Shown: in pieces, positions 52,922 through 55,532 of the stretch
Numbering within the stretch: the first letter of the stretch is position 1
How the letters are laid out: the number at the start of each line of letters is the position of its first letter
Assembly (NCBI GenBank): GCA_964423745.1
Contig: CAYRGG010000025.1
Span: 1-55,532 of the forward strand
Source of the DNA: CAYRGG01 sp964423745
Lineage (GTDB): Bacteria > Pseudomonadota > Gammaproteobacteria > Competibacterales > Competibacteraceae
Length of the DNA: 55,532 nt
Direction of reading: 5' to 3'
Program-made: the position numbers and the translations under genes
The notes under the pieces: model-generated
What the model was told of the DNA's origin: nothing
Database searches by the model: none
What the model saw: the letters and a program-made list of their open reading frames with translations, nothing else

Positions 52922-53215
52922 GTCGGCATTGGACGAGGTATTTCATCGCGCTGCAAAGCGTAGTATAAATAAGTAAACGAAGACTCCGATGATGCGAGAA
53001 AGGTCCTTGACGAGTAGACTTTGCTCAAGGCCAACTGCCCGTCCGGCGCCACATAAACCGCATAACTTAGCGTACGATCGGCAAACTTGTCGATTGTCGT
53101 ATTTCTGGAAGCGATAGTACGTATCTGTTCACTGGACATGGCGGGTAGCGGCGTCTCTGCGTGAACGGACCACGGGAGGCAAGGTTCGATATTGCGGTAT
53201 CAAAATACAAAGGGC
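52922..53215. other. Intergenic stretch with possible gene fragment
   Basis: A minus-strand frame from 53139 (S-S-E-Q-I-R-T-I) is open through this region and into the 3' end of the GAF gene. It looks protein-like up to about residue 70, but I know no family, and its end is an antisense reading of GAF sequence. It may be the start of a gene cut off by the same deletion. Confidence 0.25.
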
Positions 53216-53626
53216 TCAGGGCCGCAGGGTGAAGTCCTTGCGGTCCTTGGTTCGATACGCACTAAAGCCACGGATATCGAGCGTGAACACTTCGCGGATG
53301 CCGGTTTCCTCGGCGAGAACGACCAATGTAGCGTCAGCAAGATCCATCGGAATATCGCTATATTTTTTCATTAGCGCTGAGGCTCTGGTTAGGCTAGGGA
53401 CAGATTGCGGAACCAGTATCGCCCCTTCTTTAAGAATAAAATCAATCGCGTTCCGCTGTGCTTTCACAGAAGGGCCAAGAAGGTATACAGTTTCGGTCAA
53501 GACAGGTTCTGTGGTCAGTAACTTTCCCTCAAAAGCACTAAACAAATCAACACAGCGCTGATGGTTCCGCTCGCTTCGATCCAGGAGTGCAACAAAAACG
53601 CCCGTGTCAAGTAGAGCACTATGCAT
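53216..53626 (-). CDS. PIN-domain toxin (VapC-like)
   Basis: From ATG 53626 the product has 136 residues. PIN ribonuclease motifs are present: ALLDTGVFVALLDRSE with the first Asp, TEPVLTETVYLL with the Glu, and IPMDLADATLVVLAEETG with the late Asp pair, then VFTLDIRGF. These toxins cleave RNA, often initiator tRNA or rRNA. It overlaps the antitoxin gene by 8 bases on the same strand. All acidic residues are intact, so the toxin looks functional. Confidence 0.88.
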   Translation of the reverse strand: MHSALLDTGVFVALLDRSERNHQRCVDLFSAFEGKLLTTEPVLTETVYLLGPSVKAQRNAIDFILKEGAILVPQSVPSLTRASALMKKYSDIPMDLADATLVVLAEETGIREVFTLDIRGFSAYRTKDRKDFTLRP

Positions 53627-53876
53627 GCTTACCGATTCGCACGAGCAAATGCTCGCGATGCTTCTCGCCAAGATCGGGGATATCGCTAGCGATGCTGCCG
53701 ACGAGATCCTTTACCTTGTGGTAAGGACGCTGTTCCCCTCCACTGCGGGAGTCTGCCACGAACTTCTCGAGAGCCAGGCGCACGACATCGGAGCGCTTGA
53801 GTCTGAGCGTCTGAGCTACGGCCGAGAGTTCCTGGTCCAATTCGTCAGGAATACGGACGGTAAGTTGAGCTTTCAT
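53619..53876 (-). CDS. Ribbon-helix-helix antitoxin
   Basis: The 85-residue product begins MKAQLTVRIPDELDQELSAVAQTLRLKRSDVVRLALEKFV, a clear CopG/RHH DNA-binding fold, and its C-terminal half would neutralise the PIN toxin that overlaps its 3' end. GAGGTAAACC precedes ATG 53876. It probably represses the operon as the toxin-antitoxin complex. Confidence 0.88.
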   Translation of the reverse strand: MKAQLTVRIPDELDQELSAVAQTLRLKRSDVVRLALEKFVADSRSGGEQRPYHKVKDLVGSIASDIPDLGEKHREHLLVRIGKHA

Positions 53877-54086
53877 GGTTTACCTCGAGTAAAGGGCTTG
53901 CAATGCAGAGTAATGCAATGCATCGCAAAAGGTCAAGTAAATATAAAAAGGGTTCAAACCCCAATAACCTCCACCGATGTCTTTGTGCCACCATGGACGG
54001 CGTATTGCGGGGCTGTTTCCGCAGTCGTGCTTATATTGATGATGCGGCCGCCGTCGCGGATGCACCGCGCCGCTTCGCGAACCCAT

Positions 54087-54261
54087 GAGTCAATTAGCGT
54101 CCAGATTCAATCGCCGCAAGAGCGCGTGGCCGAGTTGGAGGCCGAAAAATTGCTGCAACATCAGCGAGAGCACCGTGAACAATATCTTTAGCAAGCTGGG
54201 GGTGAGCGATCGCACCCATGCCGTCTTGGTTGCTGTCAAATAGGGTATCGTGCAGTTGTAA
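54087..54261 (+). pseudogene. GAF/LuxR-type regulator remnant with internal deletion
   Basis: From 54087 the frame reads ESISVQIQSPQERVAELEAE, matching the coiled-coil start of the GAF protein at 52 kb (ESISFQVQLLQARVAELEAE). After about 28 codons, in the next frame, comes TVNNIFSKLGVSDRTHAVLVAVK, the recognition helix and end of a LuxR-type helix-turn-helix, then a TAG and GIVQL with TAA at 54259-54261. Everything between the coiled coil and the DNA-binding end has been lost. Confidence 0.75.
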
Positions 54262-54400
54262 GTCAGCAAACCCCATGATGACCCAGGAACGGGACGGTAT
54301 CCCAAGGCGTCTTATTCAGGCAGCTCGAGTGAAAAGTAACGGGACGAACAGGTCTTTTTGGCATACATAGGGGGAAATTAAAATTATTCCAGTAATGACC

Positions 54401-54428
54401 TTGATCGAATTTCAACACGCCCTATAAA
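54401..54428 (+). promoter_or_regulatory. Promoter of the Phd-RelE locus
   Basis: TTGATC (54401-54406) and TATAAA (54423-54428) are 16 bases apart. The predicted transcription start falls in the palindrome that follows, 35 bases before the antitoxin ATG. Confidence 0.6.
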
Positions 54429-54429
54429 A

Positions 54430-54447
54430 TGACCAAAATATTGGTCA
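54430..54447. promoter_or_regulatory. Operator palindrome of the Phd-RelE locus
   Basis: TGACCAA and TTGGTCA form a perfect 7-bp inverted repeat around AATA, directly after the -10 box and 16 bases before the antitoxin start. Phd/YefM antitoxins bind such palindromes to repress their own operon. Confidence 0.65.
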
Positions 54448-54463
54448 ACTAAAATTGAGGTGT

Positions 54464-54733
54464 ATGGCTGTGAAAACACTTTCCCTTTCCGAAGCAAAGA
54501 TGAAGCTGAGTGCCCTTATCGATGAGGTTAGTGCAATGGATGAGGAGGTGGTTATCACCAAGAATGGCGTCCCTGCTGCTGTTTTAGTCAGTCCCGATGA
54601 ATTTGAAAGTTGGCGCGAGACGATGGCGATTCGTTTCGACAAGGAAAGTATGGAAGAAATCAGAGAGGGTCTTGTGTCTCTAAAGGAAAATCGAGCATCT
54701 CTCTATACCTTGGAAGAGTTATTTGCAGACTAA
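54464..54733 (+). CDS. Phd/YefM-family antitoxin
   Basis: ATG 54464 follows TGAGGTGT; the open frame starts at a TTG three codons earlier. The 89-residue product begins AVKTLSLSEAKMKLSALIDEV and VVITKNGVPAAVLVSPDEFESW, the Phd/YefM fold, with a charged toxin-binding tail (EEIREGLVSLKENRASL). It lies 19 bases before a RelE-type toxin, so the two form an operon under the palindrome upstream. Confidence 0.92.
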   Translation: MAVKTLSLSEAKMKLSALIDEVSAMDEEVVITKNGVPAAVLVSPDEFESWRETMAIRFDKESMEEIREGLVSLKENRASLYTLEELFAD

Positions 54734-54752
54734 ATAGGCAAGCTTAGGTCTA

Positions 54753-55037
54753 ATGAGCCATCAGGTCCGCGTCCCGGATGAAGTCGCCCAACTTATTCGC
54801 AGCTTGCATCCCACTATCAAGAGAAAAGTACGTGCAGCACTGCAGATCATTACCAAGGCGCCAACATGCGGAAAACCACTGAAGGAGGAACTCCCTGGTC
54901 TGCGAAGCTATCGATTTGGAAGATTTAGAGTTGTTTATCGCATTGTAGAAAATTGTTTGGTCGAGGTGGTGGCGATTGGTCCACGCAAATATATTTACGA
55001 AGAAACCTATCGGAAGGTTTGCAGCGATAATCAATAG
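54753..55037 (+). CDS. RelE/ParE-family toxin
   Basis: The 94-residue product has the RelE fold: QVRVPDEVAQLIRSLHPTIKRKVRAAL, then the strands SYRFGRFRVVYRIVEN and VEVVAIGPRKYIYEETYRKV. The basic R-x-x-R-Y-R-x-V-Y-R-I pattern and the late K/Y residues are typical of mRNA-cleaving RelE members. It pairs with the preceding antitoxin. No damage is seen. Confidence 0.9.
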   Translation: MSHQVRVPDEVAQLIRSLHPTIKRKVRAALQIITKAPTCGKPLKEELPGLRSYRFGRFRVVYRIVENCLVEVVAIGPRKYIYEETYRKVCSDNQ

Positions 55038-55189
55038 GCCAGGGCTTCCAGTTTAAATGGTTGTTAATCACCTGATTTTTTTGTAGCAGTACGCTGAGAG
55101 GCGACAGTTGCCACAGAATCTTCTATTAACTCAACAAAATCCTGTCTAAAATAGTAGGTCATTTGGTTTTCGAAAACGGATACAAAATT

Positions 55190-55532
55190 ATGCGTTATCC
55201 AGAGCGTTTTGATGTCATTGTCATCGGTGGTGGCCATGCAGGTACTGAAGCTTGCACGGCAGCCGCCCGTATGGGTATGCAGACCCTTTTATTGACCCAT
55301 AATATCGAGACTGTGGGGCAGATGAGCTGTAACCCAGCCATCGGGGGTATCGGCAAGGGACATCTAGTCAAGGAAATCGACGCCCTAGGCGGCGTCATGG
55401 CCCGCGCTGCGGATCGCGGCGGTATTCAGTTTCGTATTCTCAATGGCCGCAAGGGCCCAGCCGTGCGGGCAACCCGCGCTCAGGCGGATCGGGTACTTTA
55501 TAAAGCCGCAGTACGCCATTTGGTAGAAAATC
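55190..55532 (+). CDS. mnmG: tRNA uridine-5-carboxymethylaminomethyl modification enzyme, N-terminal part
   Basis: MnmG (GidA) with MnmE modifies U34 of certain tRNAs using FAD. Only the first 114 codons are in the window: MRYPERFDVIVIGGGHAGTEA (FAD loop), the Cys in MSCNPAIGGIGKGHLVKEIDALGG, and GIQFRILNGRKGPAVRATRAQAD. All match the family closely. In many gammaproteobacteria mnmG is followed by rsmG, parA and parB, which fits the parS sites seen here. Its usual partner mnmE is not directly upstream; a toxin-antitoxin locus is. Confidence 0.97.
   Translation, partial: MRYPERFDVIVIGGGHAGTEACTAAARMGMQTLLLTHNIETVGQMSCNPAIGGIGKGHLVKEIDALGGVMARAADRGGIQFRILNGRKGPAVRATRAQADRVLYKAAVRHLVEN

Larger units (their letters stand above)
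53877..54463. other. Gap between two toxin-antitoxin loci
   Basis: This 587-base stretch contains the LuxR-type remnant at 54087-54261 and the promoter/operator of the second toxin-antitoxin locus (54401-54447). The remainder shows no ribosome-site-supported frame. Confidence 0.5.

Noticed and set aside
53604..54191. 195-codon plus-strand frame
   Set aside because: Most of it is antisense to the RHH antitoxin; only its last part is the true coiled-coil remnant.

Overview
The window looks like the replication-origin region of a gammaproteobacterial chromosome. The gene set and order support this: dnaA, dnaN, recF and gyrB around an array of DnaA boxes, glyQ-glyS-gmhB-like-plsC, hisB-hisH-hisA-hisF-hisE-tatA-tatB-tatC, an 805-residue gyrB, and the start of mnmG at the right end. 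Base composition is moderate to AT-rich in the core genes and looks richer in GC at about 44-50.8 kb (judged by eye, not computed). I cannot name the genus; a Chromatiales-like relative is a guess from gene order.

Layout. 0-1.2 kb is gene debris (a P-loop fragment, an HlyD remnant, a TIR-domain remnant). 1.2-8.2 kb holds dodecin, a basic secreted protein, radC, the histidine operon (without hisI), the Tat translocase and a small DUF6494-like gene. 8.2-24.5 kb is the most unusual part: a membrane Ser/Thr kinase and an SH3b lipoprotein on the minus strand, facing a plus-strand array of nine exported proteins. These are a WD40-caspase fusion, a two-module DUF4384 protein, a caspase-DUF4384 protein, a DUF4384 lipoprotein, a DUF3160 protein, a second caspase-DUF4384 protein preceded by a hairpin and a 10-codon leader ORF, a TPR-OmpA protein, a lipoprotein resembling a protease propeptide, and a subtilisin-like protease. 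All have export signals, so I read it as a candidate cell-envelope proteolytic system.

24.5-39.4 kb is the origin core. Three ParB-site-like sequences flank glyQS. The gmhB homologue has lost its catalytic residues. A candidate small RNA with two anti-Shine-Dalgarno loops lies behind plsC. menB-menE, gyrB, recF, dnaN, a symmetrical set of ten DnaA boxes, dnaA and gor follow. 39.4-43 kb holds an orphan small ORF, prlC and a HAD phosphatase.

43-55.2 kb is accessory DNA between the dnaA side and mnmG. It has three toxin-antitoxin loci (one with a wrecked toxin), an AraC-flanked metabolic cluster (isochorismatase-like hydrolase, Tat-exported amidohydrolase, MFS exporter, alginate-type porin), two internally deleted GAF/LuxR-type regulator genes and a palindromic repeat element that shares a core with another one at 39.5 kb. 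mnmG begins at 55190 and runs off the window. No tRNA, rRNA, CRISPR array or intact insertion sequence was recognised.
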